NCBI RefSeq assembly: GCF_044594925.1
Contig: NZ_CP138991.1
Coordinates: forward strand, 3,410,001 to 3,474,000
Direction of reading: 5' to 3'
Length of the DNA: 64,000 bases
Source of the DNA: Maribacter sp044594925
GTDB lineage: Bacteria > Bacteroidota > Bacteroidia > Flavobacteriales > Flavobacteriaceae
Every line of letters begins with the position of its first letter. The stretch's first letter is position 1. Positions 16,128-24,274 of this stretch are shown here, one piece after another. The notes under the pieces are model-generated. The model was not told the origin of the DNA and ran no database searches. It was given only the letters and a program-made list of their open reading frames with translations. A program made the translations under genes and the position numbers.

Positions 16128-17189
16128 TTAAAATCTGAAATTATATTTTATCAATAACTTATCGAAAATTTCATTAAAAATTTTCATTTCATTTTCATTC
16201 ATCTCATTTATTTGAGGCACAAACACTTTTTTGTGAGATAATGAATTAAGCATATTTATTGATTGCTCTGGATTATCTACATTAATCTCTTGTAAGACAA
16301 ATTTTATTTGACTTTTCCCTAAAAAAGAGACTATATTTTCAAGTAATTGCCTCATTAGAACAAAATGGAATGTATACAACGTAGAATTTTTAGCTTCTTC
16401 TAATTCTTGTAATAAATGAAGATGATAAAGGAATGTTTCTTTTTCAAAATCTTTAAGTTCTAAATCTTCATTTTTCTTTTTTAGCATAAAGAATTTAGAA
16501 TTGTTCTTATATCTGCCACTTTTTTCACCGTATTTAAATCGGTCGTACAACACACTAAACAGACCTATATGATGTGTTGTAAGTATTATTTTTCTATCTG
16601 TAGTAAAGTTTTCTTCTACTAATTCTACTATAGTGTCGGCAGTCAAAAAAATATTATTATCATCCAAACTTGACACAGGGTCATCAATAAAAAAGTGTGC
16701 GTCTTGTTGGTCTGACCATCCTTCTGCTTTGAATAATGCCAAGAAAAAACACCAAATGAAAATACGTGTTTCACCGCTAGATATTTTTATAGAAGTATCA
16801 AAATCTGCTTCTTTATAAAAACGAACAGCGTCAATTCCTATCTCAGGATTATTATTTCGTGTTAATTCAAACTTGTAAGTAGGATTGTATCGTAATAACT
16901 GTTCTTCAATAACTTGTTCTGTCAAATCACTATACAAAGTGTTAAGACTACTTATTTTCACATCTAACTTAGTGTTCTGGTTGTCATTTTTTTCATCGTT
17001 ATCCCAATCAAATAGGTCTTCGCTGTAAGCATTGTAGTAAACACCTGCGTGCTCATTATCATTTTCAGCTTTAGTAATATCTTTATAGGCTACAGATAAT
17101 CTTGTTTTACCCGTGCCATTAAATGCATACACACAATTGATATATTGAGGAATGTCTTTTATTGTTTCTGCTACTTCTTTATGATTCAT
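16128..17189 (-). CDS. prrC: PrrC-type anticodon nuclease
   Basis: A 353-residue homologue of PrrC, the latent tRNA anticodon nuclease guarded by a type I restriction enzyme in E. coli. The ABC-like NTPase part is complete: Walker A in FNGTGKTRLS (23-32), YYNAYSEDLFDWDND (51-65, a PrrC signature), SSGE (137-140), Walker B FFIDDPVSSLDD (166-177) and TTHH (204-207). The nuclease half has YHLHLLQ (255-261) and the catalytic triad pattern Arg280-x3-Glu284 with His319, matching Arg320, Glu324 and His356 of E. coli PrrC. Its start overlaps the hsdS stop by 4 bases. E. coli PrrC is 396 residues; this one has a shorter N-terminus. In the known case, phage inhibition of the restriction enzyme releases PrrC, which cuts tRNA-Lys and blocks phage protein synthesis. 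Confidence 0.95.
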   Translation of the reverse strand: MNHKEVAETIKDIPQYINCVYAFNGTGKTRLSVAYKDITKAENDNEHAGVYYNAYSEDLFDWDNDEKNDNQNTKLDVKISSLNTLYSDLTEQVIEEQLLRYNPTYKFELTRNNNPEIGIDAVRFYKEADFDTSIKISSGETRIFIWCFFLALFKAEGWSDQQDAHFFIDDPVSSLDDNNIFLTADTIVELVEENFTTDRKIILTTHHIGLFSVLYDRFKYGEKSGRYKNNSKFFMLKKKNEDLELKDFEKETFLYHLHLLQELEEAKNSTLYTFHFVLMRQLLENIVSFLGKSQIKFVLQEINVDNPEQSINMLNSLSHKKVFVPQINEMNENEMKIFNEIFDKLLIKYNFRF

Positions 17190-18457
17190 ACGGCTACATC
17201 ACTTACATTTGGAAACAACTGCTGCATTAAGCCTTTTTTATGTGCCTGAAAGCCTTTTATTTTAATGCTTTGTGCGGCTATTAAATCATCTACACTAGAT
17301 AAACAATTGGCTACTTTTTGTTGCTCTTTTGGGTTTTCAGGAAACTTAATTTCTAAATTATCTAAAGTCGAAAAACTTATAGCAGGCATAGAGGAAGAAC
17401 CCGAAAGGCTATAAATTTTCTTTTCAATTTTTTGAAAAGCATAATACCAAAAGAATGAATTAATTGGGCTACTTAATTTCCAAATAAGTCTAAATAAATT
17501 GTTGGCGATAACACCATCAAAACCAATTGAAATTGCTCCTGGAGTACCGTATCTTATCATAAACAAATCATCTTCATTAATTATGTGGTCAGCACCAGGA
17601 TTATTAATATATCTAGGTGGTTCAGAATTTCCTGTAATATCAATTATTCGAATAAATCGAACCATCCCATCATCTTTTGTTGTGTGTTGATTATTAATTG
17701 GAACTTGAACACCTTGTTTAAATTTAAATATTTGTCCTATTTCTTTCTCCTCCCAATCCCCATCCCCCACAAACTCTGGGAAACGGTATTGTGGTTTGGT
17801 TTCTCCTGCTTTAGGAAATAATTGTTGTAATAACCCTTTTTTGTGGTCTTTTAAATGGGCTAGTTTGTCGGTTTCGGCAGCTATGAGCGTATCTAAGGAA
17901 GAGAGACAATTGGCTATTTTTTTTTGTTCTTTTAGCTTGGGAGGAAACCCTATTTTAAAATCCTTTATCTGTTTGGCACTTATATGAGGTATTCCAGAAC
18001 TTGTGTTAACATTATCAACATAAGTTATAAATCTTTTAGAGATAAAATTTTGATATAAATATTTAATATCCGAATCAATAGCTCTTATTCTAGCAACTCT
18101 TTGGATTAATATAGAACCAATATCAAATTTTGATACTAAAGCAACATTTTTTCCAACCTTAGAACCATCCATTCCAATCACAATATCATTTTCATCTACT
18201 AAATATTTTGTAAATTTTGAAGTATCACCTAAATAGAATTTGTCTATTTTTTGAGAATGACGAATATACCCCTCTGTAATATTTATTCCTCTTAATATTG
18301 GTGTCCCTGATTTGTCTTCAGAAAGTTCATTACTTTTTAAGGCAATGCCTGAAATCATACTAATATTTTTCTCAATACCTCTAATTTCCCATTCCCCATC
18401 ATTCACAAACTCGGGAAAACGTAATGCAGGCACAATATTTTGTTTCTCTTTATTCAT
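17186..18457 (-). CDS. hsdS: type I restriction-modification specificity subunit HsdS
   Basis: A 423-residue DNA-recognition subunit with two target recognition domains (about 20-170 and 235-370). Each TRD is preceded by a similar stretch (RFPEFVNDGEWE, RFPEFVGDGDWE) and followed by a conserved helical spacer (ANCLSSLDTLIAAETDK with HKKGLLQQLFP; ANCLSSVDDLIAAQ with HKKGLMQQLFP). The stop overlaps prrC by 4 bases and the start overlaps hsdR by 8. The paired DNA repeats around each TRD could support half-subunit exchange by recombination, but only one hsdS and no invertase gene are present. Confidence 0.96.
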   Translation of the reverse strand: MNKEKQNIVPALRFPEFVNDGEWEIRGIEKNISMISGIALKSNELSEDKSGTPILRGINITEGYIRHSQKIDKFYLGDTSKFTKYLVDENDIVIGMDGSKVGKNVALVSKFDIGSILIQRVARIRAIDSDIKYLYQNFISKRFITYVDNVNTSSGIPHISAKQIKDFKIGFPPKLKEQKKIANCLSSLDTLIAAETDKLAHLKDHKKGLLQQLFPKAGETKPQYRFPEFVGDGDWEEKEIGQIFKFKQGVQVPINNQHTTKDDGMVRFIRIIDITGNSEPPRYINNPGADHIINEDDLFMIRYGTPGAISIGFDGVIANNLFRLIWKLSSPINSFFWYYAFQKIEKKIYSLSGSSSMPAISFSTLDNLEIKFPENPKEQQKVANCLSSVDDLIAAQSIKIKGFQAHKKGLMQQLFPNVSDVAV

Positions 18458-21446
18458 AAGCGTTTAATCCTGCTATTTCTCGCCCTTGGGCTAGTTTGTT
18501 CAGTAAGGGTATTAGGTTTTCCATTAAGGCTTTTTCTTTTACACTTCGGTCCTTCCAACCTAAGTCCAATGGTGCTAATAAATCGGTTAGTTTTTCGCCA
18601 TCAAAAATCATACGGTTCATAATGTCATCTATAAAAGTGTTCAAACTTTCCGGAGTAATGTTATGGGTATTGGCAATACTATCTATGGCTTTGGCAGCCT
18701 TTTGGTTTTTAAATTTCTGGTAGCCTTTGCGTATCTCATTTTCGTCTAATGCAGCTCCTACTTTTAAGGAATTGATATAGGCAATGATATCTTCTCGCTC
18801 TTCCATTAAGTTGGCACTAGAGCCTAATAGATTTATGAGCTCGTCACGTGTCATTTTATGTTTAGACGGTTTGTCTTGGGTATAGTTGGCTATGAGGCCA
18901 ATAATATAATCGTAATCTATCACCGCAGAAGAGAAGAGTACAAATTCAAAATCTAATTGTTGTACTGCCTCTGGTGCTTCATCACCTTGTTTGCTTTGAG
19001 CTGCCTGTAACTGTTTGGCAGTATCTAAATAGACAGATTTAAAAGAGCGTAAATCTTCTGTAGGCAATACCGTTTCAATGGTTTTGGTTTGGGTGTCGTC
19101 TAAGTCGGTATATTGGTCTAGCTGTGTTTTGTAGCGTTGCACTTCTTTAAAGGCATTGATAAAACCAGCACGTGCTTCGTCTCCTTTTAAATTATCTACT
19201 TCAGAAGGCGAACAGTCTAAGCCTTTGGCTTCCATAAACTCATTGAGCTTTGCCACTGCTTTGGTGTATTTGGCAATGACTTTTGGTGCTTCTTCTACCA
19301 ACCAAATTTCTTTTGCTTTTTCTTTCTTTTCGCCAGAAAAACGAATCATCGCCTTGTTTACTTCTTCTTCTTGGTCTCTAAACACCAAAATGTTACCGTA
19401 AGGCTTGGTATCGTTTATCACTCTATTGGTACGAGAATAAGCTTGTATTAAACCGTGGTATTTTAGGTTTTTATCTACGTAAAGCGTATTTAAATATTTT
19501 GAATCGAAACCAGTAAGTAGCATATCTACCACTATCATCACATCTATTTTGTTTTTATGCGGATAGTCGGTATTGGGGTATTTTTGTTCTTTTATGCGTT
19601 GTTGTACATTTTGGTAGTATAAATCGAACTCCGTAATGCTGTGGTTGGTGCTATATTGTTGGTTATAATCGGCTATTATGGCTGTAAGTGCTTCTTTCTT
19701 TTTATTGGGTTCTATTTTATTATCCGCTTTTTCTTGTGCTAAATCATCTTGTAATTGCTCTATGTCTTTATTGCCCTCGGCAGGTGGAGAGAATACGCAA
19801 GCAATGTTAAGCGACTTGTAATCTCCATTGAGTGCACCAAACTCTCTTTGGTTTTGCTTGAATAAATGGTAAAACTCAATAGCATCATTAATAGAAGAAG
19901 TTGCCAATACAGCATTAAACCTCCTTTCATGTGTTGCTTTATCATGCTTTTTTATGATGGTGTCAATAACTGCCATTTTATGGCTTAAAGTTGTCGTGTC
20001 AATTTTTACATCGGGTTTGTAATAGTCTATATGAAAACGCAATACATTTTTATCTTCTATAGCGTGTGTAATGGTGTAAGCATGTAATTCTTGTTGAAAA
20101 ACGTCTTTGGTGGTTTTGTAAGAAGCTTGTTTGCCTTCAATGGTTTTGTAGGTAGCATTTTCCTCAAAAATGGGTGTTCCTGTAAAACCAAATAATTGTG
20201 CTTTAGGAAAAAACTCTACTATGGCCTCATGATTATCCCCAAATTGCGAACGGTGGCATTCATCAAAAATAAATACAAAGCGTTTGTCTTTGAGTGAAGC
20301 TAATTGGTCGTAATAGGTTTCTTTGTTGTCTTCTCTTTGTTTTTTGTTTCTTCTGCTGTTTTCGTTTAAGGCTAAACCCAATTTTTGAATTGTAGTTACA
20401 ATGACCTTATCGGCATAATCGGTAGAGAGCATTCTTTTTACCAATGTTTTGGTATTGGTATTTTCTTCTACACTTCCTTCTTGAAACTTGTTAAACTCTT
20501 CTCTGGTTTGGCGATCTAAATCTTTTCTATCTACTACAAATAAGCATTTGTCAACCGCATCATTATCTTTCAAAAGAGTGGATGCTTTAAAAGAAGTTAG
20601 TGTTTTTCCACTTCCAGTAGTATGCCAAATGTATCCGTTGCCTCTGTCTTGTTCTATACAATCTACAATGGCTTTTACTGCATATACTTGGTATGGTCGC
20701 ATGACCAATATTTTTTGCTCGGTCTCAACCAACACCATATAGCGACTTATCATTTCGCCTAAAGTGCATTTGGATAAAAATTTCTCGGTAAAATCGAATA
20801 GATTATTGATTTTAGAATTGTCCTTTTTTGCTAAAGTGTAAACAGGTAAAAACTGCTCGTCCGCATTAAAAGCAAAATGTTTGTTGTTATTGTTAGAAAA
20901 GTAAAAGGTTCTGGATTGGTTACTGACGATAAACAATTGCATAAAGCACATTAGCGAATTGTTATATCCGTTACCAGCATCGTTTTTATAATCTACAACC
21001 TGCTGAATCGCTTTTCTTGGGCTAACTTCAAGCGTTTTAAGCTCAATTTGAACCAAAGGCAATCCGTTAATGAGTAAAATAACATCATATCTATGATTGC
21101 TATTTTTAGTATTCATTCGAAGTTGATTAATGATTTCAAAATCATTTTTGCACCAGTCTTTAATGTTCACCAAAGTATAATGCAATGGTGTATCATCTTC
21201 TCTAATAAAGGCACTTTTTTTCCTTAATCTACTAGCTGTTTTAAAAACATCTGGATTAACAATTTCTGTTAGCAGTTTATCAAATTCGGTATCGGTTAGC
21301 TTTACTCTGTTTAGTGCTTCAAACTTCTGTCTAAAGTTTGCTTCAAGAGCATCTCTATCCCTGATATCGTTACGATAGGTATATTTTAAGTCTTGTAGCT
21401 TTCCTACAAAGCCGTATTCTATGTCTGCTTCTTGTACAGTATTCAT
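18450..21446 (-). CDS. hsdR: type I restriction endonuclease motor subunit HsdR
   Basis: A 998-residue motor and nuclease subunit similar to the EcoR124I class. The nuclease domain has the PD-(D/E)xK pattern with Asp121 (YDVILL) and E135-L-K137 (VQIELK). Two RecA-like helicase domains follow: Walker A TTGSGKT (276-282), DECH at 395-398, FTGTP soon after, and motif VI in QAYSRTNR. A C-terminal helical region ends the protein. It is the promoter-proximal gene of hsdR-hsdS-prrC-hsdM, so restriction would be made before modification. That order is unusual and implies control after transcription. The reading frame is intact. Confidence 0.96.
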   Translation of the reverse strand: MNTVQEADIEYGFVGKLQDLKYTYRNDIRDRDALEANFRQKFEALNRVKLTDTEFDKLLTEIVNPDVFKTASRLRKKSAFIREDDTPLHYTLVNIKDWCKNDFEIINQLRMNTKNSNHRYDVILLINGLPLVQIELKTLEVSPRKAIQQVVDYKNDAGNGYNNSLMCFMQLFIVSNQSRTFYFSNNNNKHFAFNADEQFLPVYTLAKKDNSKINNLFDFTEKFLSKCTLGEMISRYMVLVETEQKILVMRPYQVYAVKAIVDCIEQDRGNGYIWHTTGSGKTLTSFKASTLLKDNDAVDKCLFVVDRKDLDRQTREEFNKFQEGSVEENTNTKTLVKRMLSTDYADKVIVTTIQKLGLALNENSRRNKKQREDNKETYYDQLASLKDKRFVFIFDECHRSQFGDNHEAIVEFFPKAQLFGFTGTPIFEENATYKTIEGKQASYKTTKDVFQQELHAYTITHAIEDKNVLRFHIDYYKPDVKIDTTTLSHKMAVIDTIIKKHDKATHERRFNAVLATSSINDAIEFYHLFKQNQREFGALNGDYKSLNIACVFSPPAEGNKDIEQLQDDLAQEKADNKIEPNKKKEALTAIIADYNQQYSTNHSITEFDLYYQNVQQRIKEQKYPNTDYPHKNKIDVMIVVDMLLTGFDSKYLNTLYVDKNLKYHGLIQAYSRTNRVINDTKPYGNILVFRDQEEEVNKAMIRFSGEKKEKAKEIWLVEEAPKVIAKYTKAVAKLNEFMEAKGLDCSPSEVDNLKGDEARAGFINAFKEVQRYKTQLDQYTDLDDTQTKTIETVLPTEDLRSFKSVYLDTAKQLQAAQSKQGDEAPEAVQQLDFEFVLFSSAVIDYDYIIGLIANYTQDKPSKHKMTRDELINLLGSSANLMEEREDIIAYINSLKVGAALDENEIRKGYQKFKNQKAAKAIDSIANTHNITPESLNTFIDDIMNRMIFDGEKLTDLLAPLDLGWKDRSVKEKALMENLIPLLNKLAQGREIAGLNAYE

Positions 21447-21610
21447 TTGTTGTTATTTGGTCATTCTTGAGTTTAAAGCGATGTTGAAACCACAAGTAGA
21501 TAACCAAAATAACCATATCCAAGCGAACAAAAAACAGAAAACAGTAATTTGATGTTTTACCATAAGACAATTAGATTTTTAGAAAGGATTGCGTTTTATT
21601 ATTCCAATTT

Positions 21611-21723
21611 GTCAGTTCGAGTGCTTTTTTCCGAAGTGTAACGGAGGAACAAAAGTGTATCGAGAACCCTAGGAACATGTCAGGCTTCCTCCCCGAAGCG
21701 TCGGGGCTATTTTTCTCCTGTCG
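21611..21723 (+). repeat. dispersed intergenic repeat, copy D
   Basis: It begins GTCAGTTCGAGTGC, contains CGAAGTGTAACGGAGG, then TGTATCGAGAACC (21656-21668), and a GC-rich part with CGAAGCGTCGGGGCTA. Both ends and the GC-rich part match copy B at 8712-8800. It sits at the right edge of the accessory block, in the same orientation as the left copies. The rest of the 314-base gap 21447-21760 is AT-rich and should hold the hsdR promoter, but no clear -7 box was found. Confidence 0.78.
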
Positions 21724-21760
21724 TCGAAAAACCACTCCTTTAGATTGGTTTTTAAAAAAA

Positions 21761-22465
21761 CTACCGCAAGCTCCAGACCTCATAAATGGGTTTTCCTTTG
21801 CTGCTAAGACCGGAGTGGTGCCAGTCCCCCTCTTTAAGTTCGTAGTTAAATTCCAGGCTGGCGCCGACACGTGCATTATCACGGGAGAAAAATTCAATAT
21901 GTTCTGTATATTTTCCGTCTACGGTGGTGTAGGTTCCGCCACCAGTGCCCATAAATTCCTTGGTTTCGGTATTGTAGGCAATCCATTGAAAGCGGGTGCC
22001 AGAGAGTATTTTCATGGTTTTTCGAGGGCGGTTGGTATCCCGTTTTTGGATTTCCCCATCCCGCATGCGGCCAGAAATTAACCAAGCGCCATCCAAGTCG
22101 CCCGGGCTACCATCATCCAAACGTTTCCATACCGTATCAGCGCCTTTTAGTTTTAATTCGTTTTCCGTAAGTACAATCTCAAAACTACTGGTGGTTCCTA
22201 CACGTTCGGGTTGTTTAAAATCGAACTCCACCGTTTCCGTAAGGGAATTATCCGCCAAGGACCACGAACCGCCATTGGTGCCTACAAATGCTCCGGTCTC
22301 CGCGTCATAGGACGTTGCTACTTGGTGCGAGGCCGAAAACATGACCACGTTTCTTAGGGTACGGCCGTCCTTTTCCATAGTGGCTTCCCATGCGCCGACT
22401 AAGGACTGAGCATAGCCCAAACTACACGCGAACAAGACAAGACAATAACACATTAATTTTTTCAT
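21761..22465 (-). CDS. secreted protein with two lipocalin-like repeats
   Basis: A 234-residue exported protein with a signal peptide (MKKLMCYCLVLFACSLGYAQ). Two similar halves are visible: AFVGTNGGSWSLADNSLTE with ETVEFDF (about 60-85), and FMGTGGGTYTTVDGKYTEH with IEFF (about 165-190). Each half begins with a GAW motif (VGAWEAT, DGAWLIS), as in small lipocalin-like beta domains. Function is unknown. It is probably monocistronic, between repeat copy D and the bidirectional hairpin at 22543. Confidence 0.82.
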   Translation of the reverse strand: MKKLMCYCLVLFACSLGYAQSLVGAWEATMEKDGRTLRNVVMFSASHQVATSYDAETGAFVGTNGGSWSLADNSLTETVEFDFKQPERVGTTSSFEIVLTENELKLKGADTVWKRLDDGSPGDLDGAWLISGRMRDGEIQKRDTNRPRKTMKILSGTRFQWIAYNTETKEFMGTGGGTYTTVDGKYTEHIEFFSRDNARVGASLEFNYELKEGDWHHSGLSSKGKPIYEVWSLR

Positions 22466-22542
22466 AACGGTAAAGGTTTAACAGGGAATAAAATACCCAA
22501 ATTTTAGACGAAACACAAACCACACACATTTAGGGCTGCCAT

Positions 22543-22580
22543 AAAAAAAGCCGTTATCTTTTAAAGACAACGGCTTTTTT
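22543..22580. terminator. bidirectional Rho-independent terminator
   Basis: AAAAAAAGCCGTT and AACGGCTTTTTT form an inverted repeat with a short AT-rich centre (ATCTTTTAAAGAC) that extends the stem. A-run and T-run flank both sides, so it can end transcription in either direction. It lies 18 bases after the cytochrome c stop (minus strand) and before the next minus-strand gene. Confidence 0.85.
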
Positions 22581-22598
22581 GCGTGATGTATTTTAGAA

Positions 22599-23078
22599 TT
22601 ATAAGGTTCTCAGGTACTCTGCAACGTTGCGCGCTTCCTCCTCGGTAAGGTTTTGGTTCAGCATAATAGCGTTGTTGTATTCCTTTAAAAGTGCTTTGGC
22701 AATAGGGTCTTCCTTAAGCATGCCATCAGGATTTAGGATCATGTTCATGACCCATTCCGGACTTCTACGCTCGTATACCCCTTTTAAGGCCGGGCCTATC
22801 ATCCGTTGTTCCGCCATATGGCAAGCTGTACATATCGCCTGAAACTTAGCTTCACCGGCAGCGGCCATTTCCGCATCGATGTCATCGGCAAAACTTACCG
22901 ATTTTATGGGTCCTACTCCTTTATTGTCCATATCCACGGGAACCCCTTCCGACGTATCCGCAGCTTTTACTTCTTTCTTGGCACGGTTCATTTCAAAACC
23001 ATCCTTCTTTTCTTCCTTCTTTTCGCCACAGCTTATCACTAAGGCGATTAGCACTAATAAGTTGAGTAGTTTTCGCAT
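22599..23078 (-). CDS. cytochrome c lipoprotein
   Basis: A 159-residue predicted lipoprotein; the signal peptide ends in the lipobox VISC (cysteine at 17). A charged linker (EKKEEKKDG) leads to a class I cytochrome c domain at about 72-159: the haem-binding CTACH motif, then MIGPALKGVYERR, and a likely Met ligand in the MLNQNLTEEEARNVAEYL region. The hydrophobic IGPAL loop is typical of monohaem cytochromes that act as periplasmic electron carriers. The partner oxidase or reductase is not in the window. Confidence 0.92.
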   Translation of the reverse strand: MRKLLNLLVLIALVISCGEKKEEKKDGFEMNRAKKEVKAADTSEGVPVDMDNKGVGPIKSVSFADDIDAEMAAAGEAKFQAICTACHMAEQRMIGPALKGVYERRSPEWVMNMILNPDGMLKEDPIAKALLKEYNNAIMLNQNLTEEEARNVAEYLRTL

Positions 23079-23200
23079 TTCTTTGTCTTTTAAAACGTTG
23101 TTGTATTTAGAAAGACTAAGATAGGAATTTTTATTCGTTGGAGGGTCTTGCAGTGGGATACAAAATACTTTTTCTTGTGAATTTTTCGCCTTGGTTGTCC

Positions 23201-24163
23201 CTAACTCAATTTAGTAAAGAATTCCACCGCCCTACGCTCTGCATAGGTAATATTGGAGGCGCCGTGAAAACCTACGTGTCCGCCATATTTAGGAATTTCC
23301 AGAAAAACGGCGGTACTGTATTTGGCCTCCTCAATCGGGTAGCAGGGCTCCCCTAGGAAGGAATCGTTCTGGGCATTGATAATGAGGGCGGGCACTTGAA
23401 TGTCTTTTAAGAACTGCAGGCAACTGCATTGGGTATAGTAGTCCATGGCGTCTGCAAATCCATGGGCCTTACTGGTATAGATATCATCGAAATCCTTGAG
23501 CGTCACCACGTTTTTAATATCCGCATCTGAGATCTTCTCGGGAAACAACTGCTGCTTTGCCTTTAGTTTTTCCACCAGGTTCTTTTTAAAGCGTGCCGCA
23601 TAGGCGATATTCTTGAAGGACAAGAGCTGCGTAAGCGAATCCGCCAGTTGACAGGGAACGGAGACCGCAACCGCTCCTTTGATTTCCGCCGGAACGGAAT
23701 TGCCTTCCCCCAAATATTTTAAGAGGAGGTTGCCGCCCAGACTAAAGCCTTTCAAATAGATTTCAGTATAGTTTTCAGTGTCGAGAATATGGTCCAGTAC
23801 CGCTTTTAAATCTTCCGTAGCACCCGAATGATAGGACCGGTATCTCGTATTGGGTTCGCCGCTACATCCCCTAAAATTTACGGCGCAGACCGCATATCCG
23901 TTAGCGTTTAAGGCTTTAGCACTTCCAAGGATATAGGCGCGTTGCGCATTGCCTTCCAGACCGTGTAGCAATACCACTATTTTGGTGGTGGGCGCAGTTG
24001 GTAGGCTCCAGTCCAAATCCAGGAAATCGCCATCGGGCAGGGAAATGCGTTGCCGTTCTTGGGGTATATGGGTTACTTTTCTGAGGAGTCCGGAATAGAT
24101 GGTAGAGAGGTGCCCGTTCTTAAACAAAAAGGGCGGGTCGTAGTTAGAGCTCACAAGGGGCAT
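23201..24163 (-). CDS. YheT-like alpha/beta hydrolase
   Basis: A 320-residue cytoplasmic alpha/beta hydrolase of the YheT/ABHD1-3 group. The N-terminus (FLKNGHLSTIYSG type) is followed by LLHGLEGNAQRAY (oxyanion loop, about 67), NFRGCSGEPN, and the nucleophile elbow GFSLGGN near residue 142. The late PALIINAQNDSFL and GGHVGFHG carry the acidic and histidine members of the triad. The natural substrate of these esterases is not settled. It is monocistronic, with about 110-120 bases on each side. Confidence 0.93.
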   Translation of the reverse strand: MPLVSSNYDPPFLFKNGHLSTIYSGLLRKVTHIPQERQRISLPDGDFLDLDWSLPTAPTTKIVVLLHGLEGNAQRAYILGSAKALNANGYAVCAVNFRGCSGEPNTRYRSYHSGATEDLKAVLDHILDTENYTEIYLKGFSLGGNLLLKYLGEGNSVPAEIKGAVAVSVPCQLADSLTQLLSFKNIAYAARFKKNLVEKLKAKQQLFPEKISDADIKNVVTLKDFDDIYTSKAHGFADAMDYYTQCSCLQFLKDIQVPALIINAQNDSFLGEPCYPIEEAKYSTAVFLEIPKYGGHVGFHGASNITYAERRAVEFFTKLS

Positions 24164-24274
24164 GGCAGGTAGGTTTTAGGGGTATTCGGTCTTTCTAAAT
24201 ATACTGATTTTTACCAATAACCACTAATGGCTTGCTGCTGGCAAGCACTAGGAGATATACTTTTTAAGACCAAG

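Noticed and set aside
17186..18457. Phase-variable hsdS shufflon
   Set aside because: Only one hsdS is present, there are no inverted partner cassettes, and no recombinase gene is nearby. Only the potential for exchange is reported.
21571..22081. Open frames across repeat copy D and the end of the secreted protein gene
   Set aside because: They consist of repeat sequence and shadow frames, with no family resemblance and no consistent start.
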